From positions 1-26,984 of the forward strand of contig CALSCO010000226.1 of the NCBI GenBank assembly GCA_943704415.1: a DNA stretch of 26,984 nt, written 5' to 3'. Shown here one piece after another: positions 15,553 through 26,200 of the stretch. Under the pieces are notes generated by a model. That model was not told where the DNA came from, made no database searches, and saw nothing but the letters and a program-made list of their open reading frames with translations. Position numbers and translations under genes: made by a program. The DNA is from Parvularia atlantis (lineage: Eukaryota; Opisthokonta; Rotosphaerida). Numbering within the stretch: the stretch's first letter is position 1; every line of letters starts with the position of its first letter.

Positions 15553-18432
15553 ATGAAGATCTCGGTCGAGCTCACGATCGAGCCGGACGAGATTTCGCTC
15601 GCGACTGAGCTGTTCGCGGTGCTGCAGCAGATCACGACGCAGATCAAGCCGCGCAACGCCCGCCAGCTGTACGAGCAGGTGCGCGCCCTTGTCCCGCGCG
15701 CCATCTGGCGCCAACCTCGTCACCGCCGCCCGCGATCAGCTCTTCCGCCAGCTCGACGCGCCCACAGCCAAGGTGCCCGACGTCGCGATGAGCCTTAACC
15801 AGCTGCTGAGCATCCAGTGCGTCTGCGCGTTCGCCGGCGCCGTCGCCGTCGCGCTCACGGCCGAGGTGAAGGGCCACCGAATCTGCCGACGAGACCGTCG
15901 CCGACCTGCTGGACGCGTTCGTCGCGGCCCTGTTCACGACCGACTACGTCGCGCGCCACTCGCCGGCCGAGCGCTACGTGGCCGTGATCCCGCAGTGCGT
16001 CCCGACTGGGCGGGCGCGCGGGCCGTGCGCTGATCAACGCGGCGCAGGCTCGTGCAGCCGTACGGCTTCAACTTTCTCAGCAAGCTCGTGCTGCACATCG
16101 TGCAGCAGCTGGGCCTGCCGCGTCCCGTCGACAGCGACCGGCTCGACTTTTTCGCCCTGACCGAGACGTTGGCGATGCTCGCACGGCTTAACCTGATCAA
16201 CGTCGAAGGTGTGTGGCGCCCCGCACGCCCGTCCCGCGCACGGCCCTCACTCGCGGCCGCGCAGTCATGCTCAGGACGATCATGAGCATGATCCCCAAGC
16301 AGGAGATGCGCTGCGCCGCCGTCACCGCGCTCGGCAAGCTGATCGAGCACAACGGCGTTGCGCTCAAGGAAAAGTGTACCGAGGCCCACTGGGCCGAGCT
16401 CGACGCGGCGCTGCGCCAGGTGCGCGCTCTGCCGGGCCCGCCGCCGTGCAAGGGCTCACGCGCGCGCACAGGTCAGCGACAGCGTGCTGCAGTACGACGT
16501 CTCGTACATCCGCCAGAACCTCGCGTCGCACGGTGTGCAGCTCGGCGTGAGCGTGACGCCGTTCATCTCGTGCGGCGCCGCCTGCCTGCCTGCCTGCCTC
16601 CCGCCACTCACGCGTGCGCACAGGCTCGGGTCCATTGGCGGGCGGATCGCGTCGGCCAGCATGATCGGTAGCGCGTCCGGTGCCCGATTGTGCGTAAGCC
16701 AGCCGCTCGCCCGCTGACGCGCCGCGCAGCGTCGCCCTTCACCACGCCGACCGGACGGCCGACGCCGATGGTGCCGGCCGCGGTCGTGTCGGGCACGCCC
16801 GCCCGCACTCCATTGAGCAACGGCGCCGTGCGCTCGGGCCGCATGGTCGGCCTGCTGCCGAAGGAGTCGTTCGCGGGCCACAACGAGCGCGTCTTCAACC
16901 TCGTGTACGACGAGCTCAATAGTACGGTATGGACTGTGCCGCCGCCGCCGCCGCGCGGCAGCTGAGCACGCGGCGCCATGCAGATCATCAGCAGTGACGG
17001 GAGCGGCCTCGTGCTCGGTCGCACGGCGTCGGGCAAGGTGCGCCGGCGCGTCATTCGCCAGCCTTGCGCGCCTGATCGCGTGTGGCGCGCCAGATCGTGC
17101 ACCAGACGCAGCTGCCGGGCTTCTTCTCGTGCGGCCTCGACGTCAACCCCAAGACAAACATCTTTCTCGTCGCCGCCAAGGTCCGTCGGCTGCATTGTTG
17201 TGCGCCTGCAGCCATCTGACGCCTCGGTGCGACGCGCAGGAAAAGCCGCAGACGCAGAACAAGACGAGCATCCTCGCGTACGACCTCTCGCCCGGCAACG
17301 GTGCGCGGGACCTCTGGCGTCGTCGTTGCCTGAGGCCGCACCGCCGCACACAGGCACGCTGCGCAACCTCGGCCTGTTCCCGAAGCCGGACGTGCGCGTG
17401 ATCTCGGCAATCAAGGTGCTTGCGGTCCTTTCTTCGCGCTCGCTCGGCTGATGCGCGGGCGGTGCTGTGCAGGCGCTGCCGGGCCGCGCGTTCGTCACGG
17501 GCGAGGTCACGCGCTCCAACAAGCAGACGCTCATGTCCGTCTACGACTACGAGAAGCTCGGGAACGGCGTCGAGCCCAAGCCGGTGTACTCGTGGAACGA
17601 GCACAAGGCACGTGCCTGCGCTGCGTGAAGTGTGGCGCACCTGACCGCACCGCTCGCGCGCGCGCGCTCAGGACCTGATCATCTGCTTTGCGCGGCACCC
17701 GGACCAGGAGCACCTGCTGTTCTCGGGCTCGAAGGACAAGACCGTGCACGTGTGGGACCTGCGGCAGACGGCGCCGGCGGGTGACGTTTGCGGGTGCGGG
17801 TGCGATCGCGGTCACTGACGGCCGGGCGCGCAGCGGTGCTCGGGCGCGTCGGCGGCGACACGACCGGTGTGGGCCACAACGAGGCAATCACGTCCGTGTC
17901 GGGTGTGGGCGCGCGTGCGGGCGTCGCGCGTCACGCAGGGCGCTGACGTCGCGCAGTCGTCGGCAACTCGGTGCTCACGGCCGACCTGAAGCAGAGCGTG
18001 CTGGCGTGGGACCTGCGCGCGGTGCGGCTGCAGCTGACATGAGTGCGCAGACCGGAAGCTTTACGCCGCGCTGCGGCAGGTGCTCACGCCGAGTGCGGCA
18101 CCGCGCCCAATCGCCTCAACGCAACTCGCAGAGGGCGTGATCAAAATCCTGCACACGCCCGCGTCCGCGCCCGACACGGCCGTGGTGTCGACGGCGGGCG
18201 AGGGCGTGCACGTGCTGTCGTACCTGGTGCGCGCTTGCGCCGGCCTGACGCGCCTCGCGCCCCGCTCACATCTCTGCCACAGACTGGTCAGCTCAGCGCG
18301 CCGCACGTGTTCCCGGGCGGCACGCCGGCCAAGTCGTACGTGGACATGGCTTGGGACGCGTCGTGCTCGACGCTCTTCTGCGGCGGCACGGACGGCACGC
18401 TGGACCTGTTTGAGCCGCAGCTCGACCTCTGA
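15553..18432 (+). CDS. Helical-repeat (HEAT/MIF4G-like) protein joined to a C-terminal WD40 domain, function unknown
   Basis: Starts MKISVELTIEPDEISLATELF. Spliced exons give about 240 residues of amphipathic helices (QLYEQLFRQLD, MSLNQLLSIQATESADETVADLLDAF, LVLHIVQQLG, LARLNLINVE, MRCAAVTALGKLIEHNG). This is the look of a HEAT or MIF4G-type solenoid, but I do not recognise the family. A Ser/Pro/Thr-rich linker follows (about 16625-16850). Then come WD-like blades: ESFAGHNERVFNLVYD, LLFSGSKDKTVHVWDLR, NSVLTADLKQSVLAWDLR, STLFCGGTDGTLDLFEPQ, ending TGA at 18430-18432. The intron in the linker (about 16550-16622) keeps frame, which argues for one gene of about 630 residues. Its exact donor is ambiguous over a short repeat, so two tandem genes cannot be ruled out. 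A GC donor intron lies at 17608-17671. Small uncertain exons lie around 18030-18140. Confidence 0.72.
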
Positions 18433-18490
18433 TCGGCACGAACGGGGCGACGGGCGCCCCTGTGTAGATGAACACATGGCAAGCCCCGCT

Positions 18491-19075
18491 TCACGAGCGC
18501 AGGCGCTGCTCGGCGATGCGCATGCGCAGGGCTTCGTCCGTGATCAGCTCCTCGTGCACGTAGAACGGCTGCCCGCGCGCCGTGAACGAGACGAAGGGGC
18601 GCGCGCCCGGCTGCACACGGCGCCCATCAGACGCGTGGGGATGCACGTGAGGCCCGTGCGTACCGGCTGCACGTCGTCGAGCGTGAACGTGGTCTGGACG
18701 GGGCGCGTCCAGAAGTTGTACGTCGTCGCGGTGACCTTGACGGCGGCATCGTCACCGTGGCCCTTTGCTTCCACGGCCCGGTTCACGCGCAGCTCGCTCA
18801 CGTACGGCCGGAACAGGAAGCTGAGCAGCCCGGTCGAGCCGAGGCCGAAGATCGCGACGGTCGACGTGATCGCGATGCGCCCGGCCAGCGGCACGGCCGT
18901 GTCGCCGACGGCCTGCGATCGATCGTCACCACATCGTGCGTGAGCAGCAACACGCGCCACGCACCGTCAGGAACGGCGACGCGGCGACGGCGAGCGCGCT
19001 GCTCGTGAGCGACACGCGCTTGAGCCGCAGGATCGTCCGCGCGAGCGCGCCTCTGTAGATCACGCTACTGCTCAT
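18491..19075 (-). CDS. TMEM70-like mitochondrial inner-membrane protein
   Basis: Probable assembly factor of the TMEM70 family, which supports ATP synthase and complex I assembly in animal mitochondria. Three exons (introns 18913-18964 and 18611-18663) encode 159 residues. It starts MSSSVIYRGALARTILRLKRVSL, matching the family's IYxG...K..S opening. Two hydrophobic stretches follow (SLTSSALAVAASPFLT and IAITSTVAIFGLGSTGLLSFLF). The soluble tail has TATTYNFWTRPVQTTFTLDDVQP, then PFVSFTARGQPFYVHEELI, the equivalent of the TMEM70 F.TF.A...S.LV segment. Without the second intron the reading frame appears broken; with it the frame is clean. Family assignment is by pattern, so a related TMEM186/TMEM223-type protein is an alternative. 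Confidence 0.72.
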
Positions 19076-19103
19076 TCCGCAAGTGTGCTGCCTGCGCGTA
19101 GAG
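19076..19103. promoter_or_regulatory. 28-bp divergent intergenic region (TMEM70-like and PPCDC)
   Basis: Only 28 bp separate the divergent start codons at 19075 and 19104. It holds CGCAAGTG (19078-19085), an 8-mer that also occurs close to the starts of the genes at 23128 and 26762. Core promoter elements must overlap coding sequence or be read in both directions. Confidence 0.5.
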
Positions 19104-19997
19104 ATGCGCCAACGACGTGTTCTGGTCGCGGTGACGGGCAGTGTGGCCACCGTCAAGCTGCCGGAGCTCGTGCGCGCGCTGCTGATGCTCGGGGTGCGGC
19201 GGCTGCTGCTGCTGCTGCTGCGATCGATGGCGCTAATCGTGTGGCGCGGGCAGGCCCACGTCAAGGTCGTCAAGACGACGGCAGCAGGGCACTTTTTTCG
19301 CGATGACGAGGTTGCGCCGGCGCGCGTCTTCTCGGACCGCGACGAGTGGGCCGTGCGTGGGCGCCGGCGCGTGCCGTCGACGACAGAGGCCTGATCGGCG
19401 CGCGCAGGGGTGGAGCAGGATGGGCGACCCCGTGCTGCACATCGAGGCGCGTGCGCCCGTCGGACGCGCGTGCAGCCGCTGACTCGGCGCCATCCGCCAG
19501 TTGCGCCGTTGGGCCGACGTCCTTGTCGTCGCGCCGCTCGACGCCAACACGCTGGCCAAGCTCGCGATCGGCCTGTCGGACAACCTGCTTGTGCGCCGCG
19601 CGATCGCCCCCCGGTTCCGCTTACGTCGCGCATCGCAGACTTGCGTCGTGCGCGCGTGGGACGTCAAGCGGCCCGTGATCGTGTGCCCGGCCATGAACAC
19701 GTTCATGTGGGACCACCCGCTGACGGCGCAGCACCTCGCGGCGATCGAGCGCGTGCCGAACGTGCACGTCGTGCCGCCCATCATGAAGCTGCTCGCGTGC
19801 GGTGACTATGGTGCGTGCACCGCTCGCCTGTGCACTACACCACTGACCCGCGGACACCAGGTGCCGGCGCGATGGCCAGTGTCGGCACCATCGTCGACGA
19901 GACGCACCGCCTGCTCGAGCTGCACCCGCCCGCCGAGGACGACACCGAGGGCGCGGCGGCCGCGGCCGTGCTGACCGGGTGGTGCGTCAGTCTGTAG
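19104..19997 (+). CDS. PPCDC: Phosphopantothenoylcysteine decarboxylase
   Basis: FMN-dependent enzyme of coenzyme A synthesis, decarboxylating 4'-phosphopantothenoylcysteine to 4'-phosphopantetheine. Six exons give about 205 residues, the same as animal PPCDC. It starts MRQRRVLVAVTGSVATVKLPELV (flavin-binding TGS). Further motifs are VFSDRDEW, DPVLHIELRRWAD with the conserved His, VVAPLDANTLAKLAIGLSDNLLTCVVRAWD, the PxMNxxMW motif as CPAMNTFMWDHP, and the active-site Cys loop LLACGDYGAGAMASVGTIVD. TAG stop at 19995-19997. The intron 19447-19500 uses a GC donor (GAG|GCGCGT). It shares a 28-bp divergent promoter with the TMEM70-like gene, and its stop is 30 bp from the stop of the next gene. 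Confidence 0.96.
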
Positions 19998-20027
19998 CAT
20001 GTGCATTGTTGTGTCCATCCCGTTCAA

Positions 20028-20449
20028 TCAGCGCGCTTGCGAAAGCAGCCGCAGTGCACTCTCACGCTGCGAGCGCACGCCGCGCTCCTGCTTCTTTCGC
20101 TGCCGCTGCTGCTGGAACTGCTGGCGTGTCGTCGGGCGTGCGGTGTTGACGGGCGCCCTGTTCTCGGCTTCTTGCGCGCGTTCGCTTGCAATGTTCTCGG
20201 TCTCCACCTGCTTGGCCTCCTGCTTGGCCTCGGCCTGCTTGGTACATGTCTGCTTGATGCGCTCCAGCTCGAGACGTGCCAGCTCGAGACGTGCCTGCTC
20301 GAGACGTGCCTGCTCGATGCGCGTCCACAAACGCGCGCTGCGTCGCGAGAGACGCGTGCGGCGACGGCAGCGCGCTCATCGATGACTGACGTGCCCCTCC
20401 AAGGTCGATTTGCAATTGTGTCGTAAGTACCGTACGGGTAGGTAGCCAT
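20028..20449 (-). CDS. Small coiled-coil protein, unrecognised
   Basis: Two exons separated by a 53-nt intron (20338-20390) give 122 residues. The N-terminus [19 protein letters not shown] is aromatic and not helical. The rest is one highly charged helix built on RLEQA/RLELA pentapeptides (ARLEQARLELARLELERIKQ), then Gln/Arg-rich sequence ending LRLLSQAR and TGA at 20028-20030. I do not recognise a family, so the function is unknown. Support comes from the family-typical intron length, phase match and conserved strand alternation. Its start codon overlaps that of the ARP1 gene on the other strand. Confidence 0.62.
20266..20310 (-). repeat. 15-bp tandem repeat inside the coiled-coil gene
   Basis: Three near-identical 15-bp units (20266-20280, 20281-20295, 20296-20310), flanked on both sides by a more diverged unit. 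Each encodes one RLE(Q/L)A pentapeptide. In-frame unit length means copy changes would lengthen or shorten the helix without breaking it. Confidence 0.85.
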
Positions 20450-22203
20450 GGCGAACCAGCCCGTCGTCCTCGACAACGTGCGCGCCGTGCCTCTTGCCGC
20501 CTGTGCCGCCTGCCTATCGCCTGACTCCCCCGCGCGCTGTCGCGCACTGTCATGCAGGGCTCGGGCGTGATCAAGGCCGGCTTCGCGGGCGACTCGCAGC
20601 CCAAGTGCTTCTTCCCGGCCTACGTCGGGCGGCCGAAGCACACGCGCGTGATGGCGGGCGGGCCGGTCGACAGCGACCACTTTGTGGGGCCCAAGGCGCA
20701 GGAGCTGCGCGGCCTGCTCAAGGCGCGTGCCGTGTTGTGTGCGTGACGTGTGTCGTGACGCGCGGCGCACGCGCAGATCCGCTACCCGATCGAGCACGGC
20801 GTCGTCGAGGACTGGGCTGACATGGAGCGGATCTGGCACCACGTCTACACGAAGGAGCTCAACACGCCGGCGGAGGAGGCGCGCGCGTGCACGAGGGCGT
20901 GCACGTGCGACGATGACGGCTGACGTGCCCTCGATGGGGACGACGCACAGCATCCCGTGCTACTGACCGAGGCGCCGCTGAACCCGCGACGCAACCGCGA
21001 GGAGGCCGCCAAGGTCCTGTTTGAGACGTTCAACGTGCCGGCGCTGTACATCTCCATGCAGGCCGTCCTCAGCCTGTGCGTGTCGCGCTGCGTGGGCTTT
21101 GGCGGCTTTGGCGGCTGTGGCGCTGACGCCGATGGCGCGCCGCAAAACAGCTACGCGAGCGGCCGGACGACAGGCGTCGTGCTCGACAGCGGCGACGGCG
21201 TCACCCACGCCGTGCCCGTGTACGAGGGCTTTGCGCTCAATAATGCCATCCGTCGCATCGACGTCGCGGGCCGGTGCGCTGCCGCGGGGACACGCGCAGA
21301 CGGTCGCCGCCTAATCCCCCCCCCCCCCCCCCCCCCCCCCGTCGCGCAGCGACGTCACGCACCAGCTGCAGATGCTCCTACGGAAAGCGGGCCACAGCTT
21401 CAGCACCTCGGCCGAGTTTGAGGTCGTGCGTGAGATCAAGGAGCGCATGTGCACCGTCTCGCCCACGGCCATGCGCGAGGTCCGTTCACGCCGCAACAAA
21501 CGGCAGCGAGCGCTGATGGCCGCCGCGCAGAACACCCTGCGGCCAGCTGACGCGCTGCGCGAGGTGCAGCCGTACACGCTACCGGACGGCACGGAGATTA
21601 AGGTTCGCGCCGCCTGCGTGCCAAAAACCCTGGCTGATCTGCGCGACAGCTCGGGTCTGAGCGGCTGCTGGCGCCCGAGGTGCTGTTTAACCCGGAGCTG
21701 ATCGGTGAGGAGTGCGTGGGCGTGCACCAGGTGCGCAGCGTCGCTGCTTGGCGGCGCGGCCGTGCCTCACGCCCCGCGCGCGGCGTGCAAAGGTCGTGCT
21801 TGACGCGATCCGGAAAACCGACCTCGACCTGCGCCAGCAGCTGTACGCCAACATCGTGCTGTCGGGCGGGTCGACCATGTTCAAGGGTACACGCGCGTCC
21901 CCCTCCCCGCCGCGTACGTGCACGTGGGTTTAACCGCGCCGTCAGGGTTCCCGGACCGCCTGCTGGCCGAGCTCAACGCGAGCAAGATCAAGACCAAGAT
22001 GCGCATCTACGCGCCGCCCGAGCGCAAGTATTCGACGTGGATCGGCGGGTGCGTGTGCGGCCTTGTTGGTGCTCGCCGCCTGATGCGCACATGCCAGGTC
22101 CATCTTCGCGGGCCTCACCACGTTCCGCAAGGTGTGGGTCTCGGCCGACGAGTACAAGGAGGACCCAGACGTGATCCACAAGAAGATGCTCAACCTGAGC
22201 TGA
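20448..22203 (+). CDS. ARP1: Centractin (actin-related protein 1, dynactin filament subunit)
   Basis: Builds the short actin-like filament of dynactin, which links dynein to cargo. Eleven exons give about 356 residues. The start ATG at 20448 has an in-frame TAG just upstream. The protein opens [22 protein letters not shown], matching animal centractin [21 protein letters not shown]. It continues [122 protein letters not shown] and [28 protein letters not shown] at 22201-22203. The [12 protein letters not shown] phosphate loop and IVLSGGST are intact. Two introns have GC donors (20723-20776, 20879-20950) and another contains a 25-nt C run. Confidence 0.97.
21316..21340 (+). repeat. Poly-C run of 25 in an ARP1 intron
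   Basis: Twenty-five consecutive C residues directly upstream of the acceptor (GTCGCGCAG) of the intron between VAGR and DVTHQL. It occupies the place of the polypyrimidine tract. A 10-mer poly-C on the sense strand also lies in the first myosin intron (12371-12380 as G), and seven Cs precede the acceptor at the window start. Confidence 0.9.
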
Positions 22204-22278
22204 GCGCGGGGGGTGGTGCCCGCGGCCCCCTTCCCTTCCGTTCCCCGTGTCTGTCTGTGTCTGTCGACCGTGCGCAGA

Positions 22279-23128
22279 TCACAGGGCCAGGTCGCGCAGC
22301 ACGACCGGACACAGCACGACGTCTGCCAGCGGCGTGTACGACACGCGCGCGTGCACCTTGCGCAGCGCCTCGAGCCACGCCTCGTTCGTGTCAAGCGCCG
22401 CCCGCTCGCGCACGACCGCCGCCAGCAGTGCCTCGGCCAGGGCCTGCTGCAGCGCGCCTTCGCACGAGACGTCAGCAGCTCCGGACACACGCACATGGCA
22501 AGTTAAGCGCACCCGCAGACGCCGCCGACGTGCCCGGTAGCACCCCACCCTCGGTCGCCGGCCCGCGCATGAGCACCTCGTGCAGCACGGCCATCGCGGC
22601 GACGGGCCCTGCGCGGGCGCGCGTCGTAAGTCCTTCAGCAAGCGCGACGACGACGCACGACGCACGCCGAGGGCCATCGCGCGCGCACACGGCGCCGACG
22701 AGCCGCCAGAGACAGACGGGCTTGAGCCGGCGGTGACGCGCGAGTTCGACCAGGGGCGTGAGCAGGACGACGGCGCCGGTCTCGTTCTCGGCGTCCTCGC
22801 AGCGCGTCGCGAGGCGCACGAGGCCGTCGACCACCGTGCAGATCGCCAGCGCCGCGACGTCGCCCGCCACGCCGCCGCCGTCGAGCAGCGCGCAGAGCAG
22901 CTCGATCAGCTCGATCAGGTCGCGCCAGGCCGTGTCCGCCTCGACGTCGCCCGCGAGCCGCAGCCGCGCCAGGGCGCCGTCCACGTCGTCCACGAGGCCC
23001 GCGATCGCCTCGGCCACCGTCGGCGGGCGCAGCGTCGCTCGCAGCCGGCGTACGGCCTCGTCCACGGGCATCGCCGCCGGCTTGCGCCGCACCAGCGCCA
23101 CGGCAAGCGCCAGGTGGAGCTGCCGCAT
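22279..23128 (-). CDS. Unassigned helical-repeat protein
   Basis: Three exons (introns about 57 nt near 22620-22676 and 91 nt at 22458-22548) give 233 residues. The ATG at 23128 follows an in-frame TGA a few codons upstream. The sequence is almost entirely Leu/Ala-rich helices: MRQLHLALAVALVRRKP, TVAEAIAGLVDDVDGALARLRLAG, DLIELIELLCALLDGGG, LVRLATRCEDAENETGAVVLLTPLVELARH. The tail QALAEALLAAVVRERAALDTNEAWLEALRKVHARVSYTPLADVVL leads to TGA at 22279. It resembles an ARM/HEAT-type solenoid, but I recognise no family and assign no function. It follows the ChAPs gene on the same strand with a 76-bp gap. Confidence 0.6.
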
Positions 23129-23204
23129 CCTGAGACGCAAGTGCGACAACGCGTCTCAGCCGTCACGGTCGCACAACTCACACACACACACGCACACACA
23201 TGAG
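23129..23204 (-). promoter_or_regulatory. 76-bp region upstream of the helical gene, with inverted repeat and CA tract
   Basis: Contains a perfect 9-bp inverted repeat (CTGAGACGC at 23130-23138 and GCGTCTCAG at 23151-23159, 12-nt loop). This begins two bases before the start codon and includes CGCAAGTG at 23136-23143. A CA dinucleotide run (about 23178-23200) lies between this and the ChAPs stop codon. Confidence 0.5.
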
Positions 23205-26200
23205 TCACACGCGCTGCGGTGCGGCAGGCGTCGTCTGCGCCGTCCACATCGTGTCGACCACCTGTGCACGCATGGGCGGTGTGCGCGTCAGTGCGAGCGC
23301 GGGCCACAGCACGCAGAGGACGCACTTGCAGCGCGTGCAGCAGGAGCGCCTGCCGCCGCGGCTCGATCGCCGGCAGCGACGTGATGCGCGCCGCCAGCTC
23401 CTTGCGCGAGCCGAGGCGCACGAGCAGCACCGCAAGGCCCCGCAGCAGCGCCGACGGGTACTGTGCGCATGCGCGCACGTGTGGTCAATGCAACGTGCCT
23501 GCGCGCCGTGCCGCGCACCACGACGGCTGTCGTCGTCTCGTCCGGGCCAAACAGGTGCGCGAGAACGTCGAGCGCGCGGTCCGTGTCGTGGTCGTCCAGG
23601 TGCATCTGCAGCAGCGCCACCCACGCGCGCCGCGAGAAGCGCTCGGGCGACGCCGCGCACAGCGAGTAGCACAAGCGTGCCTCGTTCTGCGTGCCCGCGC
23701 CGGTAAGCCCGCAGCCCCATATGCACAACGCGCGCCGCACACCTTCTTGTGCAGGCGCAGGCACAGGTCACCGAGCAGCCGCAGCTCGGCCGGCGAAAAG
23801 TTCATCGTCTGCAGCGGCGGCTGGTCGTCATTGAAGATCGACGTGAACAGGCGCAGGTCCTCAAACAGGCACAGGAACAGCTCCGTCAGCCATGGCGCGC
23901 TCAGCCGCTTGGCCCCGTCGGCGCCGATCGTCGGTGGCAGCACGGGCGATGGCGGGCCCTGGTCGGTCGACGGGCGCCGCACGAGCTGTAGGTTGCTCTC
24001 CCTGCCCAGCCTCCGTCAGCCACGTCCCCATTAACAAACGGCCGCACCGCTTGATCCGGCTGTCTTTGCGTGTCAGCCGACCCATCGGCAGCCGCGCGTT
24101 CTCGCCAGAGTCGCGCCGCGCCAGCAGCCGCACGGCCGGAGGCGCTTCGTCGCCGGACGCGGACGACGCCGCGCGGCGCCGCATCTCGGGCGACGTCTGC
24201 AGGTCCTCTGCCCGGGTCTCGCACGTCAAGACAGCAAGCGCGGGTGCACGCAACGCAGCGCACCGAGCTTGCGCGGCGCCGTGCACTCGGTCGTGCTCGC
24301 CGACTCGGCCGTGATCACGTCCTCGGCCTTGACGATGCCAGCGGCCACGAGCGCTGGCAGCAGCGGCGCCGACATGCCGAGCGACGAGCTAGCGGCTCAG
24401 ACGTCAGGGCGAGCAGCGTCCGGTAGCGCAGACACGCACCGCCGCAGCGGCTTCTCTTCAAACGCGAGCGACGGCCGCCGCCCCTGCAGCGTCGCGCCGG
24501 CCATGAGCGGCGTGCTCGCGTGCAGCACGTTGGCGGCGGCGGGCGGGCGGTCGAGCGTGACCTGCGAGCACTGGTCAAGCTGCCGCGGCAATAAGCAGAG
24601 CGGACCGGCCACGCACGCTGCCCCGCGGCGACGATGCGTCGTCCACGGCCGACTGCGGCTGCGACATGTCGTCTGCGCACACCGTCGTCACGCACCACCC
24701 CCTGCGCCACGCACGGTCCGAGCGCACCGCCCTCCATCCAGAACGTCTCGCTGCGCGCTTGCAGCAGCCGCGCCCACGACACCTGCTCGCACATCTTGGC
24801 CAGGAGCGCGTACGCTGCAACGCGCGCGTGAGCAACACGTGCACACGCGCAAGCAGTCATCGTCGCCGCACCGCGCTTGAATGTGCCCTCGAGGTCCTGC
24901 GCCGGCAGCGCAGCCAGGCGCTCGTCCACCTCGTCGTCCTCTTCGTCCTCCTCGTACTCGAGGCGGATGTTGCGCCACTCGGCCGGGTCGCCGGGCGCCG
25001 GGATCGCGTCCTGCGTGCACGCCGCAAGCTCAGCGCGTGTACACGAGCGGCTCGCACGGCGCACCGGCAGCGGGCGGATCATCGGGCACGAGTTGAGCGC
25101 GCACAGGGCCTGGTGCGGCTTGTCCTGCGCCAGCCACGCCGTCGCCAGGGCCAGCCACGCGCGCGGCTCAGTCGGCGCGCGCTCAACGGCGGCCTGGGCG
25201 ACCTTGGTGGTAAAGTCGGCGTTGTCCTGCGTCTACTGCGTCAGCGCCACACTACCCGCGCGCGCTGCCTCCGCGCACCTTGAGCAGCAGGTACTCGGCC
25301 TGGATGACGAGCGCGGCAAAGTCGAGCGCGGTCCAGGCGCTGGCCGTGAGGGAGTGGTGAAGGATCTGGACGCCGCGTGCCTCGTCGTCTGCGCGCGCGC
25401 ACGGGGGTCAGCGGCGACACCACCGATGCGGCGACGCACCCGTCTTGAGGTAGCTGTAGGCCTGCCACGTGCGGAATGCCGTGTTCTCCGACGCGACTGC
25501 GGGCGAACACGCGTGTGCCGCGTCACGCCGCGGAAGTCTGCGACTGCGACGGGTCAAAAAACGCACGCTGTTCGAAAAAGTTGCGCGCGATGTCCATCCG
25601 ATTGTAGCTCTCAAAGTACTCGAGCAGCTCACTGGGCGACGCTCAGCCGCCACGTGGCGCACTGCGGGCCTCCTCACACGCACCGGACGAGCAGGTTGTT
25701 GGTCACGGTCGCCTGCTTGGTGTAGTCGTCCGGGCCGAGGTCGACGCCCTTGTCGATCAGTGCCTGCACGGCGTCGAGAAACTTGCGCTCGTCCGCGCGG
25801 TTCGCAAACACGGGCAGGCGCCTGGCGCGGTGCCGTCAGCCTCAGTGTAGCCGAAGCCCGGCGCGGAGGACGCACCGCAGCCCAGCGACGCTCTGCTTCT
25901 TGCGGCGCAGGGCGCGCAGCACGCCCGAGACGTAGATCTCCTGCCACGCGGCGTCCCCGACCGGCACGCTGACGGCGACAACGTTCAGCACGCGTGCACC
26001 TTGCACGCACACCGCGCAGCGCACCGCGCGTTGTGCTCGTCCAACACAAAGGCCGTGACGCCGCCGGGGATCTGGAACTCGACGTAGACGTCCTCCTGGC
26101 GGAACGCGTTCCACGTGCAGTACAGGCCGCCGGCGACGGACCATTTGGTGCGGCTCGAGAACCACCCGGACGATCCCTCCTGCGCAACCATTGCAGTTCA

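Noticed and set aside
18491-18760. Apparent frameshift in the TMEM70-like gene near its C-terminus
   Set aside because: A 53-nt intron (18611-18663) with normal donor and acceptor joins the two frames exactly, so no break is needed.
20430-20953. Extended N-terminus of the coiled-coil gene across ARP1
   Set aside because: The open frame upstream of 20449 only mirrors ARP1 exons and introns; nothing in it looks like protein-coding sequence.
23178-23200. CA repeat as a telomere-like or transposon end
   Set aside because: It is a short simple-sequence tract in an intergenic gap with no flanking duplication or inverted ends.
25400-25600. Apparent stop or GC donor in the ChAPs gene after FFEQ
   Set aside because: A GTGCGT donor after NFFEQ, phase 1, joins to LASENTAFRTWQAYSYLK over a 70-nt intron. 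No stop or GC donor is required.
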